From CAWAYH01 sp963786195 (GTDB lineage: Bacteria; Acidobacteriota; Vicinamibacteria; Vicinamibacterales; 2-12-FULL-66-21), in the NCBI GenBank assembly GCA_963786195.1, contig CAWAYH010000002.1:511251-575250 (forward strand): a stretch of DNA of 64,000 nt, written 5' to 3'. Made by a program: the position numbers and the translations under genes. The notes below the pieces were generated by a model. The model saw only the letters and a list, made by a program, of their open reading frames with translations. It had not been told where the DNA came from and did not search any database. Numbering within the stretch: the first letter of the stretch is position 1; each line of letters begins with the position of its first letter. Shown here piece after piece: positions 1 to 9,546 of this stretch.

Positions 1-358
1 TTCCCACCGCCTGCACGAGGTATCCTGCCACGCGCCACACGCCCTGCAGTTCGAAGAGCACTCCCGGGGACGGCTGCCACCAGGCGCAGACAGCGATGAA
101 CAAGAGACTGGACACCCAGGTGTACACAGATCGCTCGAGGTGGGGCGACACGGCGCGACGAATCCACTGCTTCGGCCCCGGGCGTGCGAAGAGGCTGTGG
201 TGGAACGCAAACGCCGTGAACAGCAGGACGTCCACGGTCACCGGGACCGCAATGCTGCCGTCCGGCACCGGCCGCCCGAACCGGACGAGGTAAGCGTAGA
301 GGAACCACAGCAATGATCCCGCAAAAACAGCCGCGCCGGACCATACCAGGATGAGCAT
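1..358 (-). CDS. NnrU/MddA-like membrane methyltransferase, partial
   Basis: Reading the minus strand from the ATG at 358 gives about 119 residues with no stop, running off the left edge. The start is MLILVWSGAAVF, followed by a hydrophobic segment, then FAFHHSLFARPGPKQW and ERSVYTWVSSLLF. The FHHSLFAR and ERSVY blocks are typical of the NnrU / methanethiol S-methyltransferase (MddA) branch of the isoprenylcysteine methyltransferase superfamily, integral membrane proteins that use S-adenosylmethionine. The SAM-binding C-terminal half lies outside the window, so the substrate cannot be judged. It is divergent from the ketosynthase gene, with a 144-bp space between them. The frame is open upstream of 358, so a slightly longer N-terminus is possible. 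Confidence 0.65.
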   Translation of the reverse strand, partial: MLILVWSGAAVFAGSLLWFLYAYLVRFGRPVPDGSIAVPVTVDVLLFTAFAFHHSLFARPGPKQWIRRAVSPHLERSVYTWVSSLLFIAVCAWWQPSPGVLFELQGVWRVAGYLVQAVG

Positions 359-502
359 GGCAGTCTGCCGATAGCCTAGTCCGAATTGGAGTACGGATTG
401 CAGACCGGCTGGCACCAGGGAGGAGGAATTGCGAACTGCCGGTGGAGAGGACAAGCCGCAGTCGGCAAGTGGCGCGCCGCAGTCTGCAATTATGATAGGC
501 CC
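359..502. promoter_or_regulatory. Divergent promoter region with -10 hexamer (491-496) abutting the ketosynthase start
   Basis: The 144 bp between the divergent methyltransferase and ketosynthase genes hold TATGAT at 491-496, only 6 nt before the ATG at 503. With normal -10 to +1 spacing transcription would begin at the A of the start codon, predicting a leaderless mRNA. No Shine-Dalgarno sequence is seen before 503. Confidence 0.4.
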
Positions 503-1780
503 ATGGCTCTCCGTGTCGCGATCACCGGCATCGGGGTTGTGTCACCATATGGCGTAGGCCGCGAGCGATTCTGGCGGCACGTGAGTCGCGGGTGCAGCGC
601 AACCAGGGCAATCACCGCCTTCGACGCGTCGGCGTTCGCGTGCACGGTCGCAGCGCCCGTCCCCAATGTGTCGATCGACGATGCCGTGCAGATCGAGGCA
701 CGGGCGGCCGGGGCACCAGACGAACGGAGCGGCCGGCCCGATCCCCGCCGCTATTCGCGCGCCTCTCTGATCGCCGTCATCGCCGCCACCGAAGCGTGGG
801 CGGACGCCGGGCTCCGGCTGAGCGAGCCGGACGCCGGCGTGCTCGTCGGCAGCGGGGCCGGTGGCATCGACGTGGCCGAGCGGCAATACTTCGAATTCTT
901 CAACGACGGCTGGAAGCGCGTTACGCCCTACGCGATCCCGGTCTCGATCGTCGGCATGATCTCGAGCGAGATCTCCATCGCGCTCGAGCTGCACGGCATC
1001 AGCCACGTCGTCTCGACCGGCTGCACCAGCTCGACCGACGCCATTTCCTACGCCGCGTCTCTGATCCGAGCGGGTGAAGCCGAGATCATCCTGTCGGGCG
1101 GCGCCGACGCCTGCGTGACGCCGGGGATGATTTTCGGCTTCTCCAAGATGCGCGCCGTCGCGACGCGATACAACGACATGCCCGCCGCCGCGTCGAGGCC
1201 GTTTGACGCAGGCCGCGACGGCTTCGTCCTTGGCGAGGGATCCTGGATGGTCGTCCTGGAGCGCGAGGATCGCGCCCGCGCGCGAGGCGCGACGATCTAC
1301 GCCACGATCGAAGGGCACGGGTCGACCTGCGACGCATACCATCGCGTCCAGATGGATCCGGACGGCACGCAGATCGTGCGTGCGATGCGGCTCGCGATCG
1401 AACGATCCGGACGCCCGCTCGAGGAGATCGGCTACGTGAACTACCACGGCACGTCGACGGTGTTGAACGACGCCGTCGAATCCAGGTGCGTCCGCCAGCT
1501 GTTCGGGCCGCTGGCCGACAAGGTGCCGGGATCCTCGACGAAGTCCATGATCGGTCACCCGCAGGGCGCCAGCGGCGCGGCGGGCATCGTGACCGCTGCG
1601 CTGGCGCTTCGCCATCAGTATCTTCCCCCGACGATCAACCAGACCGATTCCGATCCGGAATGCGATCTCGACTTCATCCCCAATGTCGGGCGGCACGCGG
1701 CGGTCCCTGCCGCACTCTGCAATTGTCTGGGCTTCGGATCGAAGAACAGCGCCGTGGTGTTGGGCCGGAGTGAATGCTGA
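503..1780 (+). CDS. Beta-ketoacyl-ACP synthase (FabF/KAS II family)
   Basis: A 425-aa ketosynthase that condenses an acyl chain with a malonyl-ACP extender. The thiolase-fold catalytic triad is complete: Cys174 in STGCTSSTD, His315 in NYHGTST and His352 in IGHPQGASG. A glycine-rich GFGSKNSAVVLG C-terminus matches the KAS family. An in-frame upstream extension exists from 386, but the ATG at 503 begins the conserved MALRVAITGIGVVSP block and sits behind a -10 element, so it is preferred. The stop overlaps the next gene by 7 bp, so ketosynthase and FAD oxidoreductase are translationally coupled. Together with the downstream methyltransferase it looks like a small secondary-metabolite or lipid-tailoring set rather than housekeeping fatty-acid synthesis; this last point is inference. 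Confidence 0.9.
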   Translation: MALRVAITGIGVVSPYGVGRERFWRHVSRGCSATRAITAFDASAFACTVAAPVPNVSIDDAVQIEARAAGAPDERSGRPDPRRYSRASLIAVIAATEAWADAGLRLSEPDAGVLVGSGAGGIDVAERQYFEFFNDGWKRVTPYAIPVSIVGMISSEISIALELHGISHVVSTGCTSSTDAISYAASLIRAGEAEIILSGGADACVTPGMIFGFSKMRAVATRYNDMPAAASRPFDAGRDGFVLGEGSWMVVLEREDRARARGATIYATIEGHGSTCDAYHRVQMDPDGTQIVRAMRLAIERSGRPLEEIGYVNYHGTSTVLNDAVESRCVRQLFGPLADKVPGSSTKSMIGHPQGASGAAGIVTAALALRHQYLPPTINQTDSDPECDLDFIPNVGRHAAVPAALCNCLGFGSKNSAVVLGRSEC

Positions 1781-2925
1781 GCGGTGAGTCCGACGCTGAC
1801 GTCCTGATCTGTGGCGGCGGTCCAGCCGGCGCGATAGCCGCGGTCGTCCTCGCGCGCGCCGGTGCTCGCGTCGTGGTGCTGGATCGCGCGCGGTTCCCAC
1901 GCGACAAGCTCTGCGGCGACACGCTGAATCCCGGTGCGCTCGCCGTCCTTCGCCGCCTCGCCCTCGAACACCTCACACACGACGGGTTGCCGCTCGACGG
2001 CATGATCGTCACCGGCGGAACCGGCGTACGCGTTCACGGACGCCTTGGACCCGGCATTCACGGACGAGCGCTCCGACGTCACGTCCTCGATGCGCGGCTC
2101 CTGCAGGCGGCGGCAACGGCCGGCGCTCGCGTGGAGGAAGGCGTCCGCGTCGATGGTGCGCTCGTGGATGCAGGGCGCGTCATCGGCCTCGCGGTCGGCG
2201 GATCGGATGGAGCGCCGCGTCGCCTTCGCGCGCCGCTGGTGATCGCAGCCGACGGGGCGAACTCGCGAATCGCGCGATCGCTGAATCTGATCCGGCATCC
2301 GAAGTGGCCACGGCGATGGGCAGTGGGCGCATATTTCGAGGGGGTCACGAGCGCCGGCGCCTCCGGCGTCTTCGGCGAGATGCACGTGCGCAGCGGCCGG
2401 TACATCGGCGTGGCGCCGCTCCCCGGCGGACTGACGAACGCGTGCGTGGTGACCGCGGATCGTCAGGCCCTGAGGGATCCGGTTGCGCTCCTCCAGGAAA
2501 CACTGAGAAGCGATCCTCAACTCGCCGACCGATTCGCCACCGCCCGGCTCGCCGGGCGTCCAGTCTCTCTCGGTCCACTCGCAGTCGACAGCTCGGCGAG
2601 CGGCATGCCGGGCCTGCTGCTCGCAGGCGACGCGGCCGGCTTCATCGATCCAATGACCGGCGACGGTTTGCGATTCGCGATGCGCGGCGGAGAACTGGCG
2701 GCGCTTGCCGCCCTGCGCGCCCTCGAGCACGGCCTCCCGGACGCCCACGCGTGGCTGGCCCGCGCCCGACGTCTGGAGTTCTCGTCGAAGTGGCGGTTCA
2801 ACAGAGCGATGCGGGCGCTGGTGGGTTCACCGGCGGCGGTTCGAACCGCGGCGCTCACCGCGGCGTTGTCTCCCCGCTGGTTGCAGGTCGCCATCCGCTA
2901 CGCGGGTGACGTCCGCGCCATGTAG
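1774..2925 (+). CDS. FAD-dependent oxidoreductase, geranylgeranyl-reductase-like
   Basis: 383 aa. The N-terminus carries the dinucleotide-binding fold (ICGGGPAGAIAA, residues about 10-20), followed by the RFPRDKLCGD block typical of the geranylgeranyl reductase / aromatic-ring hydroxylase flavoproteins. A second FAD motif, GLLLAGDAAGFIDPMTGDGL, lies around residues 280-300. Such enzymes reduce isoprenoid double bonds or hydroxylate aromatic polyketides. The start overlaps the ketosynthase stop. Ketosynthase - flavoprotein - isoprenylcysteine-methyltransferase-like protein resembles the tailoring enzymes known around type III PKS quinone/alkylresorcinol loci, although no type III PKS is visible in the window. 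The exact substrate is unknown. Confidence 0.82.
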   Translation: MLSGESDADVLICGGGPAGAIAAVVLARAGARVVVLDRARFPRDKLCGDTLNPGALAVLRRLALEHLTHDGLPLDGMIVTGGTGVRVHGRLGPGIHGRALRRHVLDARLLQAAATAGARVEEGVRVDGALVDAGRVIGLAVGGSDGAPRRLRAPLVIAADGANSRIARSLNLIRHPKWPRRWAVGAYFEGVTSAGASGVFGEMHVRSGRYIGVAPLPGGLTNACVVTADRQALRDPVALLQETLRSDPQLADRFATARLAGRPVSLGPLAVDSSASGMPGLLLAGDAAGFIDPMTGDGLRFAMRGGELAALAALRALEHGLPDAHAWLARARRLEFSSKWRFNRAMRALVGSPAAVRTAALTAALSPRWLQVAIRYAGDVRAM

Positions 2926-2943
2926 AGCGATGTAGCGCGCAGC

Positions 2944-3475
2944 ATGTTCGCGTTCGCACTGCTGGCGCTCGCGTTTCTCCCGATGATCCTCGAGGCACGG
3001 TATTCCGCGTCCAACGCGCGCGCGCTGCTGGCGGCTGGCGCGTCTGAGCCGCCGCACGACGTGTATCGGGTGATGCAGCTCGTGTATCCGACCTGCTTCG
3101 TCCTGATGGTGGCCGAGGCGTGGCTGCGCGGGAGAGGGCTGAGCGGCGTGGCCTGGCTCGGCGCGGTCGTCTTTGCCGCCGCCAAGGCGATCAAGTACTG
3201 GGCGATTGCCACGCTCGGCAGCCGATGGTCGTTCAGAGTGCTCGTGCCGCCCGCGCGGACGGTTGATTGCCGACGGCCCGTACCGCTTTCTCCGCCATCC
3301 GAACTATGTGGGCGTCGCGGGTGAGCTGATTGGCTTCGCGCTGCTCGCGCAGGCGCCTGTCAGTGGTGTGGCGTCCGTGCTGCTGTTTGCGATCATCCTG
3401 CGCGCGCGGATCCGTGTGGAAGAGCGTGCCCTGGGACTAGAACCGCGGAAAACACCGACAACACGGATAGGATAA
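2944..3475 (+). CDS. Isoprenylcysteine carboxyl methyltransferase family protein (one frameshift)
   Basis: A membrane methyltransferase of about 175 aa read in two frames. The first frame (from ATG 2944) gives the N-terminal helices and YWAIATLGSRWSFRVLVPP. The second gives GPYRFLRHPNYVGVAGEL, the SAM-binding signature of the ICMT family, and then RIRVEERALG. The switch lies near 3255-3270. The last codons (EPRKTPTTRIG) are encoded by a degenerate copy of the CACGGATAA repeat family, so the natural C-terminus may be a little shorter. It follows the flavoprotein by 18 bp in the same direction and probably O-methylates the product of that set. Confidence 0.72.
3441..3475 (+). repeat. CACGGATAA-family repeat at the 3' end of the ICMT gene
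   Basis: The stretch reads aaccgcggaaaacaccgac followed by aacacggatag. It is a degenerate relative of the tandem CACGGATAA repeat seen cleanly at 60960-60988 and partly at 5391-5427. Here it contains the stop codon of the preceding gene. Confidence 0.45.
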
Positions 3476-3505
3476 GGGCCAAGGAGATCCAGCCACCTGC
3501 ACCCC

Positions 3506-5402
3506 GTGCCACGCGCTCGTCTGCCTTTTGCGCTCGATGTCGCTGCCCTGGTGGTCGGGCTTGCCGCGGTCCTCATGGGGTGGACCGGCGGCTTCTATAC
3601 GGAAATCGGCGGCCTGCGGATCTCGGCGCGCGCCAATGAACGTCCGCTCATCCTGTTCGTCCTCATTGTCCTGGTTCGATGGTGGAAGTGGCCGCGGGTG
3701 CCGGCGTTTGGCATCGAGCGGGAGCGCCGCAATCGATTCTACAAGCCGGAGTCGGATCGGGAGCCGCTGAGCGCGCGCCGGTCGTGGGGCAGCTTCGGCC
3801 TCGCGGCGCTCGGCACGTCCCTCTTCGGCGCAACGTTGCTGCACCGGCAGCTTCAGCGGATGGATGCGGTGCCGGACCTCGGCGATCCGCTGTTCTCGAT
3901 CTGGAGAATGGGCTGGCTGCATCAGCAGCTGCGCGGCGATCCACGTCCGCTCTTCGACGCGAACATTTACTACCCGTCGCCTCTCACGCTGACGTTCTCG
4001 GACTCGATGCTGCTGCCGTCGCTGACGGGCGCGCCGCTGCTCGCCTCGGGCGTCCGCGCCCGTTTACGTGTACAACCTGGTGTTCCTCTCGGGATTCCTG
4101 CTGTCTTCGCTCGCGATGTACGTGCTCGTCGTGCGGCTGACCGGGTCTCGCGCTGGCGGCATTCGCGAGCGCGCTGATGTTCGGCTTCTATCCGTTCCGG
4201 TTCGAGCACTACAGCCACCTCGAGCTGCAGATGACGTACTGGATGCCGCTCGCGCTGCTCGCGCTGCACTGGTTCAGCGAGACGCTCCGCCTCCGCTACC
4301 TGATCGCCGCCACGGTGCTGACGGTCGCGCAGCTCTATTCCGCGATGTACTTCGGCGTGTTCTTCTCGATCTACGCGGCGGTCGTGCTCTGGGTCATGCT
4401 GAGGGCGTCGGGTGTGCCGTGGCGACGGCTCGTCACTCCGGCGCTGACATCGGCCGCGCTGGGGCTGATTCTGATCGTGCCCCTGGCCCGGCCGTACCTG
4501 GCGGCGCAGGCGCTGAAAGGAAACCGCGACGTCGTCACGCCGTCAGGTTCTACAGTGCAACGCCCGATCGACTACCTGCGCGCCCACATTCGCAGCGGCA
4601 CGTACGCACGGCGTCATGCTCGACGACAAGCATGCCGAGCGCGCGCTGTTTCCGGGATTCCTCCCGATCGTGTTCGCCATCGGCCGGACTCGCTGCCTCC
4701 GCTCGGCGCGGGCGTCTGGCATATGCGGCGGGCCTGCTGGTCGCGCTGGACGTATCGTTCGGCTTCAACGGCATCATCTATCGCTACCTGTACGACTGGT
4801 TCCTGCCGATCCGCGGCATGCGGGTGCCGGCGCGCATGAGCATGGTGGTGGGCATGACCCTGTGCGTGCTCGCCGGGTACGGCGTGCAGCGGCTGCTTCG
4901 CGTGTGTGCCGGCACGCGCCGCGCGCGGGTGATGGTCGGTGCCGCGCTGGTCGCGGGGATCGCGGTCGACGTGTGGCCCGACCCTCGAGCTGCATTCGGT
5001 CTGGCTCGATCCGCCGCCGATCTACGCGCCGGTCGCGGGAAGACGTGATGTCGTGCTCGCGGAGGTTCCGATCCGCGATCACTCGCCCGAGTTCACGGAG
5101 AGCATGCCGTATCTGTATTTCTCGCTGTGGCACTGGGCGCCGATGGTCAACGGCTACAGCGGATTCTCGCCGCCGTCCTACGACGCGTTCGTGCGACGTC
5201 ATGCGGGACTTTCCGGCGCCGGTCTCGATCGTGGCGATGAGAATGCTTGGCGTGACGCACGTTACCGTGAACTGCGCGCTCTGCGCTCGAGGGCTGCGAG
5301 GCCATGCTGGAGAAGGTCGACACGATGCCGGTCTTCCGTCGGATCGTCGCCTCGGAGTGGCGTGGCCGGCCGGTGCGGCTCTACGAGTTCAACCACGGAT
5401 AA
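3506..5402 (+). CDS. Multi-pass membrane protein, GT-C glycosyltransferase-like (several frameshifts)
   Basis: Read across frames from GTG 3506 to TAA 5400-5402, the product is about 630 aa with many hydrophobic segments. Recognisable blocks in order are DLGDPLFSIWRMGWL, NIYYPSPLTLTFSDSM, FGFYPFRFEHYSHLELQM, IDYLRAHIRSGTYG, YLYDWFLPIRGMRVPARMSM and FSLWHWAPMVNGYSGFSPP. The acidic N-terminal loop and luminal-loop pattern fit GT-C (PMT/ArnT-like) glycosyltransferases or YfhO-like proteins; no precise family is claimed. Frame changes are needed near 4060, 4150, 4545, 4720, 4980, 5200 and 5290. The last codons (FNHG) lie in a CACGGATAA-type repeat. It precedes a PIG-V-like mannosyltransferase. 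Confidence 0.6.
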
Positions 5403-5427
5403 TCGGAAAACACTGATCGGAATTTCG
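5391..5427 (+). repeat. CACGGATAA-family repeat overlapping a stop codon
   Basis: The sequence accacggataatcggaaaac encodes the last residues and TAA stop of the preceding gene and continues into the 48-bp gap before the next. It shares the accacggataa core with 60960-60988. Confidence 0.45.
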
Positions 5428-5450
5428 GAGGGTGCTAGTCGGATCAGTTC

Positions 5451-6875
5451 ATGACAAAGGCCGGGACTCGCGATCTGTTCCAGTGGGTGGACGCCGTCAC
5501 GGTTACAGGCGTCCTGCTCGCCGTGGTCCTGGCCTTCGCCGGCCACTACCGCGACAGCGTCGACTACCGGCCGTTCACCATCACCTGGATGCACGCGCTG
5601 TTCGTCGCGCTCGCCATCGCGGCGGTCCGCCACGCGGCTCGCCCCTCGCCGTCCATCCTCGCATCGCTCTCGACGTGGCGCTCGCGCGTCCTCGCGCAGC
5701 CGGCGATGACCGACGCGATGCTCGCGTTCTGGTGCACGCGGCCGATCGTCCTGCTGCTTGGCTTCTTTGCCGTCGTCATGGTTGGTCTGCCGTCAGCGGC
5801 GCCGGAGTCGGCCGGGGGCCGACATGCCCTGGACATGCTGCCACAGCGATTCGACTCGAACTGGTACGTCGGCATCGCGCTCGACGGCTACGAGTGGCAG
5901 CGCGAGTTCGACACGCAGCAGAACCTCGCGTTTTTCCCGGCCTACCCCGGGCTCATCCGCGCCGCGGGGTTTGCCGCGGGCGCGTTTCGCGATGGTCTCC
6001 CGCGTGACGCCCGCTTCGTCATCCTGACGTGGTGCGGGCTGGGGATCTCGCTGGTCGCCTTCTTCTGGGCTGCGTGGTATTTCTCGCGCCTCGCGCGCGA
6101 GATGCTCGACGACGAGCGTGCGCGGATCGCGGTGCTGCTGCTCGCGGCGTACCCGTTCGCGCTGTTTTTCAGCGCGGCCTACAGCGAAGCCGTGTTCCTG
6201 CTCGCGGCGCTCGCGACGTGGTTCCACTTCCGGCGCGGTCAGACGCTCGCCGCGGTGGCCTGGGGTCTGCTGGCGGGCCTCGTCCGCTCGACGGGGTGCC
6301 TGCTGAGCGTTCCGCTCGGGCTGATCGCCATCGGGTTTCACGACGCCGGGGCGGACGCGCCAGGGATGAAACGCCGGGAACTGACGATGTCTCGTCTGCT
6401 GGCCGCTGCGTCGCCTGGCATCGGCATGCTGCTCTTCACCGCGTATCTGCATCAGCGGACGGGCGTCTGGTTCGCGTGGGCCCGGGCCCACGAAGCGTGG
6501 GGACGGGTGTTCAGCAGCGACGCACCCGCCCGGCTGGCGTCGGCCGTCTCATCCGATGGGCTGTTGCGGCTCGCGGCCGATAATCCCTATAACACGATGA
6601 ACGCCCTCGGCCTGACGTTCGCCCTGGCGTTCCTGCTTCCTGTGTGGCGGCGCGTCGGCGCCCCCTGGGCCCTGTACGTCCTGGTTTCCGTCGTTCCCCC
6701 GCTGTTTGCCGGCGGACTGTTGTCGATGGGGCGGCTCAGTTCGACCCTTTTCCCGCTGTTTCTCGCCTGCGCGGCGGTCGTCCCACCCCGCGCCGCGCCA
6801 GGCGTGCTGGTCGCGTTCGGCCTGCTGCAAGGGTTGCTCGCGGCGTTGTTCTATACCTGGAGAGAGATGTTTTGA
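5451..6875 (+). CDS. Mannosyltransferase, PIG-V-like (GT-C)
   Basis: 474 aa, multi-pass membrane protein. FDSNWYVGIALDGYEW followed by NLAFFPAYPGLIR (about residues 135-170) and YPFALFFSAAYSEAVFLL with GLLAGLVRSTGCLLS (about 235-285) are hallmark blocks of the GPI mannosyltransferase 2 (PIG-V) family. That family transfers mannose from a lipid-linked donor on the outer face of the membrane. The early Asp of the FDSNWY block corresponds to the expected catalytic loop. The frame is intact, unlike the preceding GT-C-like gene. Substrate in bacteria is not established; cell-surface glycolipid or glycoprotein mannosylation is the reasonable guess. Confidence 0.75.
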   Translation: MTKAGTRDLFQWVDAVTVTGVLLAVVLAFAGHYRDSVDYRPFTITWMHALFVALAIAAVRHAARPSPSILASLSTWRSRVLAQPAMTDAMLAFWCTRPIVLLLGFFAVVMVGLPSAAPESAGGRHALDMLPQRFDSNWYVGIALDGYEWQREFDTQQNLAFFPAYPGLIRAAGFAAGAFRDGLPRDARFVILTWCGLGISLVAFFWAAWYFSRLAREMLDDERARIAVLLLAAYPFALFFSAAYSEAVFLLAALATWFHFRRGQTLAAVAWGLLAGLVRSTGCLLSVPLGLIAIGFHDAGADAPGMKRRELTMSRLLAAASPGIGMLLFTAYLHQRTGVWFAWARAHEAWGRVFSSDAPARLASAVSSDGLLRLAADNPYNTMNALGLTFALAFLLPVWRRVGAPWALYVLVSVVPPLFAGGLLSMGRLSSTLFPLFLACAAVVPPRAAPGVLVAFGLLQGLLAALFYTWREMF

Positions 6876-6936
6876 TCGGGCTGGCATCCAAGCCTCCGGC
6901 GTCACCGGGGCGTCTGAACGCGTGAGAGCCGTGTTC

Positions 6937-6942
6937 TATAAT
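6937..6942 (+). promoter_or_regulatory. -10 element TATAAT, 12 nt before the TPR/gluzincin start
   Basis: A perfect TATAAT at 6937-6942 followed by 12 nt and ATG 6955. The predicted 5' leader is about 5 nt. The upstream -35 match is weak. Confidence 0.5.
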
Positions 6943-6954
6943 CGAATCAGTCAC

Positions 6955-9546
6955 ATGCGCGGGGCACCATCGAACGTCCGCCTGTCGACGTCGATGCGGC
7001 TGCTGGTCGTCATCTTCCTCGTCGTCTGCGCGGTCGCGGCCGTTCTTGCGTTCCTTCCGGGCGTCCCGTCGGTTCTCGGTTCGGCAGGATCGCAACCCGA
7101 GGCGTCATTCCTGGATGCGGCGCGACGTGCGCTTGCTCACGGCCAGACGAAGGACGCGGAGGCGCTCGCGAAGGCGCGACCGGCCAACGACTCCGACGCG
7201 GCGGCCATCCTGGCTCAGATCGAATCGGGGCGTGGGAACTACGACGGCGCCCTGCGCCTGCTCGAGCCGGCCGCCGCGGCCGATCCTACAGGTGAGGCAG
7301 CGCTGGAGCTCGGTATCCTCCTGCAGCAAGGCCTCGGCAAGAGCGAAGCAGGTGCGCAGCACCTGACCCGCGTGTTTCGACGCGCGGCGAGCGCGCGCGA
7401 TCAGACGACGCTCTTCCGCGGCGCGCGCGCGGCCCACGCCCTGGGACGCCTGCCCGATGCCAACACGTTTTTCCGCGCGGCCGCCTCGCTCGGGACCGAT
7501 CCGTCCATCGAAACCGCCTGGGGCCTGTTGTTCTTCGAGACGTTCAACCCGCCCGAGGCGATGAAGTCATTCCAGCAGGTGCTGAAGATCGACGCGGAGT
7601 GGGCGCCTGCGCACCTCGGGATCGCGCGCACGCTGGCGAACGAGAACCCGCCGGCCGCTGCCGCCGCCGCCGAGAAGGCGCTCTCGATCGATCCGGGCCT
7701 CGCTGACGCGCAACTCTTTCTCGCGGGGCTGGACCTCGACAACACGCGATACGACGCGGCTCGCGGTCGCATCGAAGGCGTCCTGAAGGCGAACCCGTCG
7801 AATCTGGAAGCCCGTGCGCTGCTCGCGGCGGTGGCGTACGTGCGCGGGGACAAGTCGACCTATGACGCCGAAGCCTCGCGGGTCCTGGCGATCAATCCCG
7901 CCTACGGCGAGTTCTACCGGATCGCCGGCGATCTGCTGGCGCGCAACTACCGGTTCGACGAAGCGGTGGCGCTGACGCGCCAGGGCCTCGCGCTCGATCC
8001 GACCAACGTGCGCGCGGCCAGCGACCTCGGGCTGCACCTGATGCGCACGGGGGAGGAAGCCGAGGCGCGGCGCGTGCTCGATCGGTCGTTCAAGGCGTTT
8101 CCCTACGATCAGGTCACGTTCAACCTGCTGGCGCTGCTGGACAAGCTCGAAAAGTTCGACGTTGTCACCGAAGGCGACTTCATCTTCAAGTTCCACCCGG
8201 ACGAGACGAAGGTCCTGCGCGAGTACGCGATTCCGCTGGCCCAGGACGCCCTCAAACAGTTGTCGGCCCGCTATCAGTTCACGCCCAAGGGCCCGATCCT
8301 GATCGAGGTGTTCCCGGTGCACGACGATTTCGCCGTGCGCAATCTGGGTCTGCCCGGCCTGGTCGGCGCGCTCGGCGCCTGTTTCGGTCGCGTCATCAGC
8401 ATGGATTCGCCGAGGGCCAAAGCGCCCGGCACGTTTTCCTGGCAGTCGACGCTGTGGCACGAGATGGCGCACGTCATCACGCTCCAGATGTCCAGCCAGC
8501 GCGTGCCGCGATGGCTGACCGAGGGCATTTCCGTGTACGAGGAGGGCCGCGCGCGTCCGGCGTGGGGCCGTGACATGGAGGTGCCGTTCGCGCTGGCACT
8601 CGAGCGCGGACAGGCGCTGCCGGTTCGCGACTTGAACTCGGGATTCACGAAGCCGGAAACGATCGCGCTCGCGTACTACGAAGCGTCCCTGCTGGTCGAC
8701 CACATCACCGCCACGCACGGCGAAGCGAAGATGCGTTCGCTCATCCGCGGGTACAGCGAAGGGATCGAAGGGGAGGCGGCCATCAAGAAAGCGCTGGGCG
8801 TCTCCTACGATCAACTGCAGGCGACGTTCGACAAGATGCTCGACGGCCGCTTCGGATCGCTACGCGCGGCGCTGCGCGATCAGTCCAAGGCGCCGGCGGA
8901 TGCGCGCAACGCCGACCTCGTCACGCTGCGCGCCGCGGCGGCTGCGAACCCGGGCAGCTACCGCGCGCAACTGACGCTCGGGATTGCGCTCGCGTCGCAG
9001 GGAGACAAGGCGGCGTTCGAACCGCTCGAGAAAGCGGCGGCGCTCGTGCCGATGGCCATCGGGGAAGACAGCCCGCACGCCGCCATGGGACGACTGGCCG
9101 AGAAGCTCGGCGACACGGCGAGGGCGATCTCCGAGTACCGCGAGCTCCTCGTTCACGATCACACCGCGATCGATGCGGCACGGCGGCTCGCCGAGCTGGC
9201 CGCCAAGACCAACGATCAGAAGACGCTCGCCCTGGCGAACGATCGCGTCGTGGAGATCGATCCATTCGATGCCGCGGGACACACCGGGCTGGGTCGCGTC
9301 GCGCTGAGACTGAAGGACGCGCCCACCGCCATGCGGGAGTTCAAGGTGGCGCTGGCCATCGGTCCAGCCGATCGCGCCGCCGCGCATTGCGATCTCGCCG
9401 AGAGCTATCTGATCGCCGGACGCCCCGCCGACGCGAAGCGCGAGGCGCTGGCCGCGCTCGAGATCGCGCCGAGCTTCGAACGGGCTCAGGAGCTTCTCCT
9501 CAAAGCCATAGACGGCAAGAGCGCAGCGGGGGGCAAAGCTCCATGA
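6955..9546 (+). CDS. Secreted/membrane-anchored TPR protein with gluzincin metallopeptidase domain
   Basis: 863 aa from ATG 6955 (alternative ATG 6994). A signal anchor (LLVVIFLVVCAVAAVLAF) is followed by about 450 residues of TPR-like helical repeats. A peptidase domain carries HEMAH at residues 502-506 and PRWLTEGISVYEE about 20 residues later, the HExxH...E zinc ligand set of gluzincins (M1/MA clan). A second TPR block ends the protein. It is therefore a periplasmic or exported metallopeptidase scaffolded by TPRs. Its stop overlaps the DUF4159 start (ATGA), tying it to the MoxR/VWA operon. The frame is open upstream to 6706, but that part overlaps the previous gene; 6955 sits behind a clear TATAAT. 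Confidence 0.85.
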   Translation: MRGAPSNVRLSTSMRLLVVIFLVVCAVAAVLAFLPGVPSVLGSAGSQPEASFLDAARRALAHGQTKDAEALAKARPANDSDAAAILAQIESGRGNYDGALRLLEPAAAADPTGEAALELGILLQQGLGKSEAGAQHLTRVFRRAASARDQTTLFRGARAAHALGRLPDANTFFRAAASLGTDPSIETAWGLLFFETFNPPEAMKSFQQVLKIDAEWAPAHLGIARTLANENPPAAAAAAEKALSIDPGLADAQLFLAGLDLDNTRYDAARGRIEGVLKANPSNLEARALLAAVAYVRGDKSTYDAEASRVLAINPAYGEFYRIAGDLLARNYRFDEAVALTRQGLALDPTNVRAASDLGLHLMRTGEEAEARRVLDRSFKAFPYDQVTFNLLALLDKLEKFDVVTEGDFIFKFHPDETKVLREYAIPLAQDALKQLSARYQFTPKGPILIEVFPVHDDFAVRNLGLPGLVGALGACFGRVISMDSPRAKAPGTFSWQSTLWHEMAHVITLQMSSQRVPRWLTEGISVYEEGRARPAWGRDMEVPFALALERGQALPVRDLNSGFTKPETIALAYYEASLLVDHITATHGEAKMRSLIRGYSEGIEGEAAIKKALGVSYDQLQATFDKMLDGRFGSLRAALRDQSKAPADARNADLVTLRAAAAANPGSYRAQLTLGIALASQGDKAAFEPLEKAAALVPMAIGEDSPHAAMGRLAEKLGDTARAISEYRELLVHDHTAIDAARRLAELAAKTNDQKTLALANDRVVEIDPFDAAGHTGLGRVALRLKDAPTAMREFKVALAIGPADRAAAHCDLAESYLIAGRPADAKREALAALEIAPSFERAQELLLKAIDGKSAAGGKAP

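Noticed and set aside
542..1900. Long minus-strand open frame opposite the ketosynthase
   Set aside because: Arg/His/Asp-rich shadow translation with no family features; the plus strand has the full KAS active site.
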